Part shown: piece after piece, positions 1-12,093 of the stretch
Position numbering within the stretch: the stretch's first letter is position 1
Layout of the letters: each line of letters begins with the position of its first letter
DNA from: Rotaria macrura
Lineage: Eukaryota > Rotifera > Eurotatoria > Philodinida > Philodinidae
Direction of reading: 5' to 3'
Length of the DNA: 64,000 nucleotides
NCBI GenBank assembly: GCA_900239685.1
Contig: OENT01000459.1
Span: forward strand, 1 to 64,000
Translations under genes and position numbers: made by a program
The notes under the pieces: model-generated
What the model was told of the DNA's origin: nothing
Database searches by the model: none
What the model saw: only the letters and a program-made list of their open reading frames with translations

Positions 1-498
1 TTGTTGAAGTCGAAAATCCATCAACTGTTAAAACGCATAAATTCGGACATTTCTCTATGTGTTCAACGCGTTGAAGAAAAACAAAATTGAATGCGTTTCA
101 ACCCGTGAATTCTCGAAATTTGTCTGCTTGGGTAGTTGGTTGCACAACACCTAATTGCTATTGTAGATGCCTTTCAAACGAATCCAGTGATTAGAAAAAT
201 AGAGACGTATTCAAAAACGAGCCACAATCCTTTCCATTGAATGGCAGTAGTCAGTTGTATTTCTTATGAGTGTTTCAGTTGAATAGAAAGAACTACCTAT
301 GTCGATTGAGTACTGCTGTTTATTAAACATATTTTATTAGAAAAAGTAACAAGAAACTAAAGAAAAGAAAAAAATGTATATTTTGTTTTTGAACTTCTCC
401 AATCGCTACTTTATTTCGATGATAATGCACATGCATGAAGTATTGTTCGAAATGGTCTATCTTAAAACAACCATAGTTTAAAGAAATTCTGTTCCGTG
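1..498. other. intergenic, nothing recognised
   Basis: AT-rich sequence without a convincing reading frame, splice pattern or RNA gene on either strand. Confidence 0.5.
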
Positions 499-859
499 CA
501 TAGTGTTTGAATTTTATTTATTTTAACATTGACGTTTCGGTACAACATAATGTCTTTAGTCACAAAAATAGAAATGATAAAAGTTTACATGAAATTTTTA
601 CAATGTATAACTTTTCTCTCGTTCTCCTCTTTCAATGACGTATAGTAGGGGTGCGGACGAAGATGAAAGCTAAACATTCCTTACCAGTATTGCCATCTTG
701 TCCGTGCCACTATTATACGTCATTGAAAGTGGAGAACGAGAGAAAAGTTATACATTGTAAAAATTTCATGTAAACTTTTATCATTTCTATTTTTGTGACT
801 AAAGACATTTTGTTGTACCGAAACGTCAATGTTAAAATAAATAAAATTCAAACACTATG
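499..859. repeat. 361-bp foldback palindrome
   Basis: The arms 499-665 and 693-859 are reverse complements with only a few mismatches and one small indel near the centre. They enclose a loop of about 27 bases. The arm carries AACATTGACGTTTCGGTACA, which returns inverted near 815-836. There is no ORF inside. It resembles a foldback or MITE-type non-autonomous element, but I could not define a target-site duplication. Confidence 0.85.
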
Positions 860-1513
860 AACGAAAAATTTTCTTTTGGTACACGTCATTGTTTCGTTTA
901 CATTTTTAAATAAAGATTGATGGCAGACAATTACACAACCATCATTACTCTATTTCTTGTGAATACATTTTAATTAAAAAAGAAAGTATCCGTACAATCG
1001 TCGACAGAAATCGAAGATGTCAGGGTCCAGAAATTTCAACAAGCAAAACTGTCATATTAATTTCAAAAAATAACTAAAAGATTTCAAGGTTCCATAGTTA
1101 TAGAAATTTTTAAAAAGGATTATCTTGTGACCATACGAGATAGAATTTTGACTATAGAAACTGCAATAGATATGAATTAACATGTGATATCTCACTAGAA
1201 TCAAATATATATATGCCCTGAACCTGATTGTTCAAGTCCAGTCTTCATATCAATCAAATTAATAAAATGCATTAGAATGAGGCTCGAAAAGAAAAGCTTT
1301 TATACCGAGATTCAGGACATCCATCCATAATGAAATAAATGACTAGAACGATGGCAGACGTAGAACATTCTAGAGAAGGTTAACAATTCTATGAAATACA
1401 CTAACTTCGATTTGAGCAAGAGTGCTAATGTTTAGTTGTTCACCTATTTGCTCATGAAATGCTCGAATAGTCGTTTAAATCCTTGATAGTTGGATTTTTC
1501 AGATATTTCAAGC
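860..1513. other. intergenic, nothing recognised
   Basis: AT-rich, with no supported gene or repeat. Confidence 0.45.
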
Positions 1514-1853
1514 ATGGCGGGAAGTTCAAATGTGAATCGTCAGATTTCGACTACCGAAACAGATTTCGCATTCGTTGTATCTATAGTTTTCAAAGATCCG
1601 AAAAAAAACGCTCGCATGTAAGTTCGAACAATCGAATTTTATAGCACGCGAGATACAGAATCTCACAATACGCCTTTCTCAGACATAAGTGCAATATCTA
1701 GAAAATTTCTTGTATCAAATATATCATGTGTTATTTCTGGTCCTCATGTTTTGATGTTTCAGACATGCATTCAGTTTTATTGCAGATTCATTAATGAATA
1801 TTCTATCTGATTTAGTCATAGGGAAACCTTTTCCGAATTTCGCAAAACTGTAG
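1514..1853 (+). CDS. possible small two-exon gene, unknown
   Basis: This is a speculative model. The ATG at 1514 opens a short frame (begins MAGSSNVNRQ) that reaches a strong donor, AT|GTAAGT, at 1618. A pyrimidine-rich acceptor ending TTTCAG at 1761-1762 resumes in phase and runs to TAG at 1851-1853. The exons 1514-1617 and 1763-1853 total 195 nt, giving 64 residues. The second exon reads as a weakly amphipathic stretch (begins IHAFSFIADSL). I recognise no family. The 145-bp intron is longer than most introns here, so chance is a real possibility. Confidence 0.2.
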
Positions 1854-3261
1854 AACATTTAGAAATGTTTACTAAAACGTTTTTATTAGTTTGTCTCTTC
1901 GTCACATTGAAGTTTCAACAATTCGAATATATTTTCTCGCACAGAAACAAGAGAACAATTAATCTGTTCATATCATCATGTAGAGTTACATAAGAATAGA
2001 GTTAATGGTTTGTTGCATAGATATAGAGAGAGCTTCGATGAAATAGGATATATTATTGAAGTAGGATCATTTTCAAAAAGTATTCATGTAGATCGAAATT
2101 CTATACTGTGTTCGTTACCGAAACTTGATTTTAAGATGATTTGATTATGGATATGAATATCTCCATATGAACCTTCTCTTTCTAAGTACCCTCACTAAAC
2201 ATCTCAGTTGCACCCACATAGACATTCGTTGCAACTTCAAGTGAGAAGTCAACTATATGCTGTGTTCAGAAACTTTGAACATTGAGTCTACGATCATTAT
2301 CAGAGTACCTGAAGAGAGTTAGGGGAAGCGGTGTACTTAAAATAGAGAAGTACATAAAAGTACAAAAGTAACTTGAAATACAAAACTTCACTATTTCTCC
2401 TTGGAAGAGAGTCCCTAGACTATCTCGAGTCGAAACAGAAGAGGTATGCTCTTTATTGCTTCGAACAACATGAGCAAATCCTTGTGTTTATGTATCGAGT
2501 GGATGTGTATAGGATATGTTCGAGAGTGAATAATGCTAAGACTATTGATTTTGAATGTTTGTGACATTTTTCGATGAAAATCATTCAGGTATTTTCAACA
2601 TAAGAAGGTATCAGTGTTTGATTCGATTGTCTTGTGTGCTTGATTGGTAACCTGCATTCGGCTAAAGTTTATTGTATTTATAAACAACTCGCCAAGTGTC
2701 TGTGAGAAACCAACTAACGTGAGAAGCATCTCAATTTCATGGAATTGGGGTGTTAAGCTACCGCCGTTACGAACTGCTGTACTAAACATTTAGTTTTTCT
2801 CAAAGAATCTTTTTCTGTATTCGAAAATAGATTTTTTGAAACATATTTTCGAACTCCGAAGCAGATTCGTTAAGACAAATTTAACTTTTAGAAAACAGTT
2901 GAACGTCTAAAACTAGACTATTTTCCAAATAAGTAAAACTTGAAAAAAATTGTGAAGTTGTGATTTCAGACTCAGATTGGTCGACCCCGATTCACTAGCA
3001 TCAACTTTTATGAAATATTGTCATTTTTCCTGGAAACCTCTTTTAATGATATTTCGAGGAGACGTTTTACCCGTTATACTCTGTTACAAAAGCATTGTTA
3101 GCGTAACGTATTGGTAACTGTAACTTTCCTACTATATCATGGAACTGCAATTGTGAACGATGGTCGACTATTTAAAAAACATAGTTTATTTGCACATAAT
3201 GCGTTGACTTACAGAGAGGGAAGATGATGAAAAAATATGAAAGTAAAAATCTGTTGTTTTG
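1854..3261. other. intergenic, nothing firm
   Basis: Short ORFs occur at 2373-2564 (+) and 2595-2789 (-), but neither resembles a family or has supporting splice sites. The minus-strand one might be an outlying remnant of the LRR pseudogene that follows. Confidence 0.4.
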
Positions 3262-4626
3262 TTAAATTGCATATAAAAAGCGCGTCTTAAAATTAAAAGC
3301 TGGTTCTTCGCAGCTGTCACGTTGCACGAGCAGATGCATTTTTTCTAACTTTTGTCTGTTTCTGAAATTTAATGTCACAACGAGCTGTACCTTATTAAGT
3401 TTTACTAAATCAATAAGATGTTGTACCTCTTTTACTTCCATCAGATCATTGTCAAGATCAAGCTTTATAAGTTTCAATGAAAAAAGTACACAGAAATATA
3501 AGAGTGATGGAGTCTGCATAATAAAGATCACCATGTTACGCTTTAAACGATTAACAGGATGTTCTACTCTTTTATCACCAATAAAGTTCGTACAGATATC
3601 AATATTTGCCAGTGTCTGCCGAAAAATCTACACATTCTAACGTAAGAAAGATGAAATGAGTCAAATGATGACTTCGTTAAATTGAAACATATCGCTTAGG
3701 CACTGTGTGCTCAACCTTATCAGTTTGATTGGATATCAACTACAGACATGTAAGTACCTGTACGAAAAATGACGCATAAAGCAAGTTTACCTTGTTGTGT
3801 GTTAATGAAAGAACCAGATGTGGTACTCTGATCTATTCGATTTGATTGCTCATTGAGGGTTATGTTTATGAGTCCCTGTACAAACAGATGCAAGTACAGA
3901 CGGGGAAATGTCACAGTGAAAATGGCAGTTAGCAAAAAATATTAAATGATGCTTCGTTGAGATATTGGACTCCAATGACTCTGATTGGATTGCGATTGAA
4001 ATCAAGTTTAGTGAGCATCTCTGTATGTAAAAAAACGCGCGTGTACATCTTAGAGCGACTAAGTAAAAATAGAGATCGCAGTGTTGCTTGTGAAACCATC
4101 AGTTAGATTTTATAGCCATGTGGTGCCAGTTTCATCGCAATTTACATTTATTCTTGGAGTATCTGCTTGAAAAGTATCAGTGATAGTAGGAGATAGTTTC
4201 AAGCATTAGAGTGAGAATTACATTGGTTTTATGTATTTAGTCAGCGACATAAAGTGCTCCTGGAGTGGCAATGTCGCTTTCTTTGACAAACAGTGTCTTT
4301 AGTGTCTGCCAAAAACTTACAAGTTAGACGTATCTTAAGTAGATAAACTGATATCGATAGTCACTGTATGGTTTTCCAAAGTATTCATCGGAAACCTTAG
4401 TTCTTCATTTCCGACTTTGGTACGCTCGAATCGAAGATGTACAGTTGTCTACCACAATAATTTGATAATAACAGAAGAAGAATGAAATATGAACAATGTT
4501 CACATGCTTCTTGCATAATGCATCAGTGAGATATTGAGCTCCATTATGTTCGAGAACTTTATGGCAGAGATATACAGCTTGAGTGTCTGAATGACAAAAC
4601 TTCAAGGAATTTGTGGTATTCGACAA
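3262..4626 (-). pseudogene. decayed leucine-rich-repeat (RNase-inhibitor type) gene
   Basis: Reading the minus strand, separate frames give successive LRR_RI-like units. In order these are NGAQYLTDALCKKH (about 4600-4520), ESDIATPGALYVAD (about 4330-4240), LDFNRNPIRVIGVQYLNEA (about 4015-3955), TNFIGDKRVEHPVNRLKRN (about 3610-3545) and DLMEVKEVQHLIDLVKLNK (about 3490-3380). Each fits the L..L.L..N.IG..GAQ.L...L pattern. They are split by stop codons (one directly after YVAD) and frame changes, so no intact protein can be made. Similar decay may extend to about 5430, where a minus frame contains VGIQEVKRLI. In rotifers and other animals such repeats form protein-binding solenoids. The exact ends of the former gene are unknown. 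Confidence 0.65.
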
Positions 4627-5429
4627 TTACGAATAGAGACCTACTTCATTTACATTTTTGATTATTTAAAGATGGATAATTGTAAAAGTCTACATTCGTA
4701 TCTTCCATGAAACAGAAAATTAAAAGAGAGACACATTATTAAATTTGTCCGTAAATTGCTTTTATGCTTATCACTTAAATTTAAGGAATAGACGGCCTAT
4801 AAATTAGAAGATTATGAGAAACTAATTTGAGGCGAATAATATGAAATTTTATAGAATAAAATTGAGCGATATTGTCCATCTTGCTATCTGGAAAGAAGGC
4901 TATACCGAATTCACATCCGTGGATCATCAGAATAGTTTTATGCGGAATAGAGGGATCGCCTTGACAACGAGCGAAACGTATGGGAGACAAGAATAAAAAG
5001 AACAAAAAGTAATTTTCTTGTATGAATCATTCTAAACAAGGAATGAATGAAATCTTGATAGAAGTCATTACTGTAAGAGTAGGACGTATGCAAGTGCATT
5101 CTTCAGTGGCGATGTAGTAATCGACAATCTATTGAAACGGTGAGTCACTAATATTCGTTCTGGTATCACAGTTTTCGTCTCGATCTAGAAGAAAATTTAT
5201 CCAATATTTCATAAATCTTCAAGAAGAATTCATTGACGTAAGGAAGACTTTCGACTAATAATCAGTCGCTTAACCTCTTGGATACCGACAATTCTTGCGT
5301 CCTGTACTAGTACAGCAAAAATTAAAACATCACTTTCTCGTGTGTTCTGCCATCGTCCTTTACCTCTATCTATGTTATATGAACTGCATTGCTTATCAAA
5401 CATGAACTGACACAGCTCTTGATTCAACA

Positions 5430-6517
5430 GATGTTAATAGGTACGGCAAAACGAAAAACAAATTCTAGCGTTCTGTTTGTCTGAAAGCTGATGACAGCAG
5501 TGTTCAATAGTTTAACCCCTACCGCTTCTTTTGATGTATCTTGATCCTCATAAAAAGTATCAATATTAAGCATTCATTTACTGATGTGAATACTGTTGCT
5601 TTTTTCCCCCATTCCCAATTTTGATGTGACTTCTCGTACGCGTGGACTAATCCAATGAGGAGATACACTTTTTCCTCAGCTCCCTACCACTTATCATTGA
5701 AAAAATGAAAGAAACTAAAGTGGAAAATGAAATATTCACTATCACATTCTTTTCCTCGATGACACTCAAGACCGACATCTTGTTTTTAAGTTAGGTGCGT
5801 CAATTCAAAGCTGAATGGAGATGAAGCTATATAGATATCTGATATTGCCTTGTTGACAGTTGCTACGGAGGCCAATGATGTTCCGAATTTTTTTGAAATT
5901 TCACTGGAGTTTTCCTAATAGAATCTGAAATTATTTTTCATGACTTTTAAGCATCTTGATCATTTAAGAAATAAGCAGATTCTCAGTCTGAGATCTGATC
6001 TTATACTTAAATGTGTAAGTTATGATTAAATCTAAAGTTTGTATTGTATTAAAAAAAAGAACACATTCGGATTCTCAGCACTGAAAATATTTACGACACT
6101 AACTGAAACAGCTGACATAAGCATCTATGATCATGTTACTTCGTGTAGACAATACATTGTGGAAAGATCACTAAGCAAGCTCAACTACAGGTTTCATTTG
6201 CAGAGATTGATGACACCTCGTTCAGATTAATGTTCTTCTTTTTTACGGCCAAGAGAAGCCTTGCTAGAATATGGAACGGTGAAGATAAGAATACATTTTT
6301 CAATCAGATACAAAAGAAAATGAGACAGTAGGCATTCTATACCACTGAGAGATTTCGTTAGGAAACGTGATGAGAAATATACTTCTTCAAAATTATTTCG
6401 CATTATGAACATTTATCAAATTGTCCAGGACTGTGGAGGATTAAATTTTTATTAGCATACACTATCATTTATACTTTCATACAGTTTTATTTAATTTAGA
6501 AAATATACCATTGTACA
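5430..6517. other. intergenic upstream of kinesin-like gene
   Basis: No supported gene. The last 100 bases before the kinesin start are very AT-rich and presumably hold its promoter, though I can define no specific element. Confidence 0.4.
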
Positions 6518-7795
6518 ATGAATGCACAAAAGCGAGTGGCTTCTGCAGACTGCTCTAAAAAAATCAATTCAACTGTGAACACCAAAAAGAATCTAGAAGT
6601 GTTGATAGCAGGATCATCAGCTTTATCTAGTAAAGCAAGAATAAGAAGTACTTATCGTGATATTTTCATTAGAGAAATCTCGCGCTTTATACCAATTAGT
6701 CGAATTCCAGTCCGTGCCGATGTATCCGATCGATTCACAATTTGTGCGAGGATTCGACCATTTCTCGAACATGAAAGTCTTCGAACCGATGTGTACGAAT
6801 GTGCTACTACAACCGATGATTCAGTGACTGTGCATGCCGGCAACTTACGTCTTCAAAAAATTGAAATTAAACACACAACTTTTCATTTAGATAAAGTTTT
6901 CGGAAAGTATTCTACCAATCAGGACGTCTACAGAGTTATCCGGAATGTCGTTGCACAGTCGATTCCTCAAAAGGATACGGTACCTGTTGATTCCACGATT
7001 TTCTTATACGGGAAGACTGCAACGGGAAAATCCCATACTATTAGCGGAGTGGCTGAACAATTCGCCAAAGATATATTTAACCTTATTGAAAATTCACAAT
7101 ACGATGTACGAATAGGAATTTCAGCCGTCGAAATCGTAGCGGGAACAAAAGGATTTATTGTTTCAAAGGACAACATTTGTGATCTTTACAATGATAGGAC
7201 ACTTGTTTACTTTCGTGATGACATTCACGGAGTTGTACATCTTCGAGGAGCGAAGGAATATGCATGCGATAATAGTTCTCAACTCGATGCACTTATTAAG
7301 CGCGCTATAGCAATAAGACGAACACAAGCGACTACTCGTAATGCAGAGTCATCTCGATCTCATCTTATTTATTTAGTTCGTGTGCGCATGGCTGCCGATA
7401 ACTTGCAGGATGGAGAAATTCTTTCTACAATCACTTTTGTCGATTTAGCCGGCAATGAAGGACAACAAGATTCTCTGTATCACAAAAGTAACAGTGATCA
7501 GATAAAGGACTCCACGTCAATCAATCGCAGTCTCGCCACTTTACAAGACTGTATACGTGCTGCAGCTGATGAATCGAAAGTAATTCCATTCCGTGGGAGT
7601 GTTTTGACACGTCTTCTCAAAAAATGCTTCTGTTCGAAAGAGGCAAAAACAGTTTTCATCGGTACTATATCGGGTCTACCGATGGACGTTGAACAAAGTG
7701 TAATGACACTGAGATACATCGGTTTAGTCAAATGGGGTACAGAAGATTTTATCACGGAAGAAACAGTCAAGTTTGATTCTTCATTAAAAACTTAA
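6518..7795 (+). CDS. kinesin-13-like motor domain protein
   Basis: A single intronless frame of 425 residues that is almost only motor domain. Visible motifs are the nucleotide P-loop GKTATGKS (165-172, a variant of GQTGSGKT), switch I NAESSRSH (275-282) and switch II DLAGNE (309-314). The C-terminal part of the motor reads INRSLATLQDCIRA...FRGSVLTRLLKKCF and ends with TLRYIGLVKWG. The core begins near residue 72 (FTICARIRPF), as in the KIF2/KIF24 (kinesin-13) group, whose members depolymerise microtubule ends rather than walk. The N-terminal 70 residues are basic and Ser-rich. There is no coiled coil or C-terminal dimerisation region, so it is much shorter than typical kinesin-13 (about 650-750). 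AATAAA lies at 7831. Being intronless and divergent, it could be a retrocopy or a specialised paralogue; the ATPase motifs look intact. Confidence 0.9.
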   Translation: MNAQKRVASADCSKKINSTVNTKKNLEVLIAGSSALSSKARIRSTYRDIFIREISRFIPISRIPVRADVSDRFTICARIRPFLEHESLRTDVYECATTTDDSVTVHAGNLRLQKIEIKHTTFHLDKVFGKYSTNQDVYRVIRNVVAQSIPQKDTVPVDSTIFLYGKTATGKSHTISGVAEQFAKDIFNLIENSQYDVRIGISAVEIVAGTKGFIVSKDNICDLYNDRTLVYFRDDIHGVVHLRGAKEYACDNSSQLDALIKRAIAIRRTQATTRNAESSRSHLIYLVRVRMAADNLQDGEILSTITFVDLAGNEGQQDSLYHKSNSDQIKDSTSINRSLATLQDCIRAAADESKVIPFRGSVLTRLLKKCFCSKEAKTVFIGTISGLPMDVEQSVMTLRYIGLVKWGTEDFITEETVKFDSSLKT

Positions 7796-10173
7796 TGCCT
7801 TTGCTTTTAATCACTTTAAACAGTTCAAGAAATAAAAATTTTAGCAAAATGTTCATACATTCGAGTAATTGTGTGTGTTTTTAATTTACTATTTTGAGTT
7901 TAGATACAATATTTTTGACAGAATAAAAGAAACTTCTTAAATGCACTACACAGTTATATCGCTGTTGTAAATGGATTAAATGGAATGATTCACAGTTGTT
8001 GATGAATGTGGGTGTGGGCGAGGAGAAGTAGAAGATCATCATCGCACACCATCCACGCTCAACAAATCTCGATATTTTATTTTTACGTATTAGAAAATTA
8101 AAAAAAGTATTGCAATTTGGCTGAACTCAATGATCCAATCAAAGTTAAGCAGCATTCTTGATCGAAAAAGAAAAATAAAGAACTTAACAAAAGCATTGAT
8201 TGATTTTATTCAATTCTATGTCGATTTACCCAATCGATAGTCGATACGATGAATTTTGTCCGTGAACCCAACAACCACTCTTTGGTTAACTCATGAAAAT
8301 GTTTATATTAAAAAAAATGATTTATAAAGAGGCTAGTTCAATGAATATGTTACGACGATACGGCATATGTGATCAATCATATTTTGTTACTATCGATTTC
8401 GCCCGGCATTAGAATTGTTGTTTAATTTGATTTTTTTTCTTTAATTCATAAAGCTTTTCAGCTCTTTAATATTCTCTGCAGAACTAATAGTTCCATAGAA
8501 GTCTTGCCAGTCTTTTTAATTCAGTGTTCTCCTAATCCTTTCCTTTTCATCTGCGATGAACAATGTCAATTTAATGATTGTACGAGAATTGAAATGGACG
8601 ATTGTTTTCCGTACGTTTGTAGACCCAAACATATACCTGAAAGTAAACTAAATAAAAGCTAAACAAAGTCACTACCGCATTACAAAATCACAGAAATTGC
8701 TTCAGTTGCGTAGGAAATATCTGTTTATTGTTTCAAGTGATGTTGTAGGAAGCTCTTTATATTCTTATTTCATAACTTATGGAACGATCACTTACAGTAT
8801 AATGTATCCCATCCACAGATGAATTAACTGGCTGAGTTCATCCATGGGTTGAGAAAAACGATTTCCGACATCGGTGGTCGATACAATTAGAATATTTAAA
8901 TAGAATAGAACAGCATGAGTAGGAGTCCTGGAATATTTTATTGTTTTCTTTATCTTACTACCGTCTCTAATCTGCAAACGACATTCAGCTCATAGTGCAC
9001 AATGAGTTATTCTTTAGAAGTCAGTGAACAGCAGCGGAATACTAGTAGTGTTTTTGATCCAGCTAACATCAACATAAGGTGATCAAATGCAATCGAGCGT
9101 CTTTGTGTATTTCAATTCAATTCTCTGCGATTTATTACAGTCACTACTAAGTCTCAGGCTGATCGTTCTTACCATCGGATACTGCAAGATAGACGCGGAA
9201 CACACGCCGTATTCTCTAGGAAAACACAGGAAATCATCGGAACATAGAAGGAGTATTCCAACATTTGACAACGATTTCAAAATTCATTGTAAATCAGTTC
9301 TATATGGTAACTTACTAGTATTTTATAGAGAGGAAATATTTTAAAGACAAAAAATTCTACTGAAACATGATTTCAATCTGTTGCATAAGAATACTGTAGT
9401 TTTTATGTACTCTTGACTTTTTCTTTGCTTTTCCCTGAAGGTTCTAATTCAATAATTAATCGCTATTATGTTTCCTTTGATTTCACTTATTGCTATTCAT
9501 ATTTTTGTATAAACAAAAGGTGTGCATGTGGCTATAAGTGTACTAGTTGAAAGTCAATTGTTGATATAAACTCACATCCATAGCTTCTGGTTTAAATTAG
9601 TGCTAGAATTTCTATCATATTGATGTCTTTATGTATTACAATGTATCTTCTTTTTTTTTCTCGTCGTGTTATTTATTTTAGACCATCAATCATCAATATC
9701 AATGATTTCATTAGATCCGACTAATACAAATTAAGCTGTTGAAAGAATTTTTTACACTGATCTATCGTATAATCAATAGTTGTTATTTGCTCTCTCAGAT
9801 CGATATGATAATTCTATTAGAAAATTTATGAAAATAATCTACGCCATGGCACTCAGCTGACTGATACACATCATTGTGATATTATTCAATAAAATAGTAT
9901 TCTTTACACATTGATTTTTTGTTCGATCTCAATCTAAGTATAGGTAAAGCTTTTTCTATTGATGTACTGCATCAAAAAAAAAGTAAAAATTCTTCGACTC
10001 ATATCATCTTTATTTATTGTTTCTTTCGTGAACATTTACTTTTCGTGTAAGGGATTCAATGCGAATTCTACTGATGAAACTCAAAAATATTCTCAAGAAT
10101 CAGAAGATCAGAAAAAGGGCACAATTAGTTGCATATCTTAATTGGATAAACAAAAGGATCGAGTGTAAAGACA
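7796..10173. other. long intergenic stretch, nothing recognised
   Basis: A 3'UTR with AATAAA (7831-7836) comes first, followed by more than 2 kb of AT-rich sequence. Short ORFs near 8792-8977 and 9083-9344 overlap on opposite strands and show no family signature. Confidence 0.4.
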
Positions 10174-10181
10174 TAGAGTAA

Positions 10182-10766
10182 GCTGGGGCAAATCAATTAC
10201 ATTTTTCAAAACTTTGTCTTTTTTCTTTAATAACTTTTTTATTTCTCATCAGATGAAAAAATTTCCGCTACCGACAATGTAGAGAAAAGAGTTTTCTATC
10301 CAGCTGTATGCTCAGTTTTTCAAAATGTTTCTCGGGCACGGATCGGCAGCGGGTTTTCAGAACCCACCCTCGGCAATAATTGATTNNNNNNNNNNNNNNN
10401 NNNNNNNNNNNNNNNNNNNNNNNNNNNNNNNNNNNNNNNNNNNNNNNNNNNNNNNNNNNNNNNNNNNNNNNNNNNNNNNNNNNNNNNNNNNNNNNNNNNN
10501 NNNNNNNNNNNNNNNNNNNNNNNNNNNNNNNNNNNNNNNNNNNNNNNNNNNNNNNNNNNNNNAATCAATTATTGCCGAGGGTGGGTTCTGAAAACCCGCT
10601 GCCGATCCGTGCCCGAGAAACATTTTGAAAAACTGAGCATACAGCTGGATAGAAAACTCTTTTCTCTACATTGTCGGTAGCGGAAATTTTTTCATCTGAT
10701 GAGAAATAAAAAAGTTATTAAAGAAAAAAGACAAAGTTTTGAAAAATGTAATTGATTTGCCCCAGC
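10182..10766. repeat. inverted repeat flanking an assembly gap
   Basis: The arms 10182-10385 and 10563-10766 (204 bases each) are perfect reverse complements, and similarity continues a few bases further out after one mismatch. Between them lie 177 undetermined bases (10386-10562). The inner 50 bases are clearly richer in G+C than the surroundings (for example CGGGCACGGATCGGCAGCGG). Either a real long hairpin stopped assembly at its centre, or the two arms are the same sequence joined head to head by scaffolding. ORFs crossing the N run are artefacts. Confidence 0.9.
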
Positions 10767-10774
10767 GTACTCTA

Positions 10775-11356
10775 GTCGAATTGTTGTTTTCTACATACTT
10801 TAGTTTTCATAAAATCTAGATATTCAGAACAAATATACAAAAAGGAAATCAAGATGCATGGCTTGAAAGTCAATGTAAAAACTGGAAATAAAAATATTCT
10901 CGTATAGAAAATCTAGTTGTCCATTACCAAGTAAACGAAAACAATATACTTCAATCTATTAAAGTCAAATGAATTATGTAGAAACGAACTTTTCAAAGTA
11001 AAGTCGATGATTAACGTAAACCATGTTCTATAATAACAATTCCTTTAGAATCTTTTAAATATTCGTATATGAGAGTCGGAAATGGGATGTAATTTTCACT
11101 TTTATAGTTTGATCCTTGCTTTCACAATATGTACTCATGATTATCGAGGATGATACTTGGCATCGTTGTTTTTATGCATCTATAATTATCGCAGAATCTA
11201 TTCTTCATCCTTCGTTATCCAACATTGTTTTTCAATTTTTGTTCACTTCTACATTCATGAACTTATTTCCAAGATCGTCTTTTCGGGATATTGAAAGATG
11301 GCGAGCTCATTATTTTCATACCTGACCTGATTATATGTGACTATAGACCAGTAGCC
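10775..11356. other. intergenic, nothing recognised
   Basis: AT-rich. A short plus frame at 11116-11325 has no family resemblance. Confidence 0.4.
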
Positions 11357-12093
11357 CTATATTCCCAGGGAAAACAACCAGATGTTAAGATCTGATAAGA
11401 TTCTGCATCTGATCTTATATGATCGTTTAAGATCCGAAAAAAGTCGTACGAAAATCGTAGTCTCCAAGATCTTGTATCAGATCACATAATCAGATTCTTG
11501 AAAGATCTTACACATTAATAAGATCTTTGAAGAATCTTACTGTGCGATCATATGCAAGACCTCAGAGACGACGATTTTTTGTCAGATTCTTGAAAGATTT
11601 CGCCCAGCTTCCAAGATCTTGTATGTATTTCATAAGATCTTGTGTCAGATTTTTCGACCTGGGAATTGCTGCAATTATTTTGTGGCCCCCCAGGTCGAAA
11701 AATCTGAGACAAGATCTTATGAAATACATACAAGATCATGGAATATGGGTGAAATCTTTCAAGAATCTGATTGTGTAATCTGATACAAGATCTCAGGGAC
11801 TACGATTTTTGTACGATTTTTTGTCGGATCTTACACGATCATATAAGATCAGACGAAAAATCGTACACAAAATCGTGATCTCAGAATTCGACATCAAATC
11901 TTACTCGAAAATTATTGACAGATCTTGTTCTTCTGTGAAACCTGATTATAAGATTATAGAAAATCTTATGTGACAGTAAGATCTTACAAGAATCTTACTT
12001 TACAAATTGATGTAAGATATATGAGACCACGGTTTTTGGTACGATTTCATTTGATCGTACAAGACTTAATGTCTGATTTTTTGACCTGGGTAT
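11357..12093. mobile_element. AGATCTT-rich inverted-repeat element (MITE-like)
   Basis: The block is bounded by short inverted ends, TATATTCCCAGG at 11357 and CCTGGGTATA near 12084. It is packed with AAGATCTT/AGATCTTA-type words. Inside is a large imperfect palindrome. Arm 11405-11506 pairs with 11754-11855, and arm 11583-11663 pairs with 11689-11769, using the same right-hand sequence around 11754-11769. The left arm therefore contains a 92-bp internal duplication (CAGATTCTTGAAAGAT at 11491 and again at 11583). A third partial unit lies near 12030-12090. There is no credible ORF; the short frames here are products of the repeat. Confidence 0.7.

Noticed and set aside
10320..10628. Four overlapping ORFs on both strands across the N run
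   Set aside because: They owe their length to undetermined bases and are mirror images through the inverted arms.
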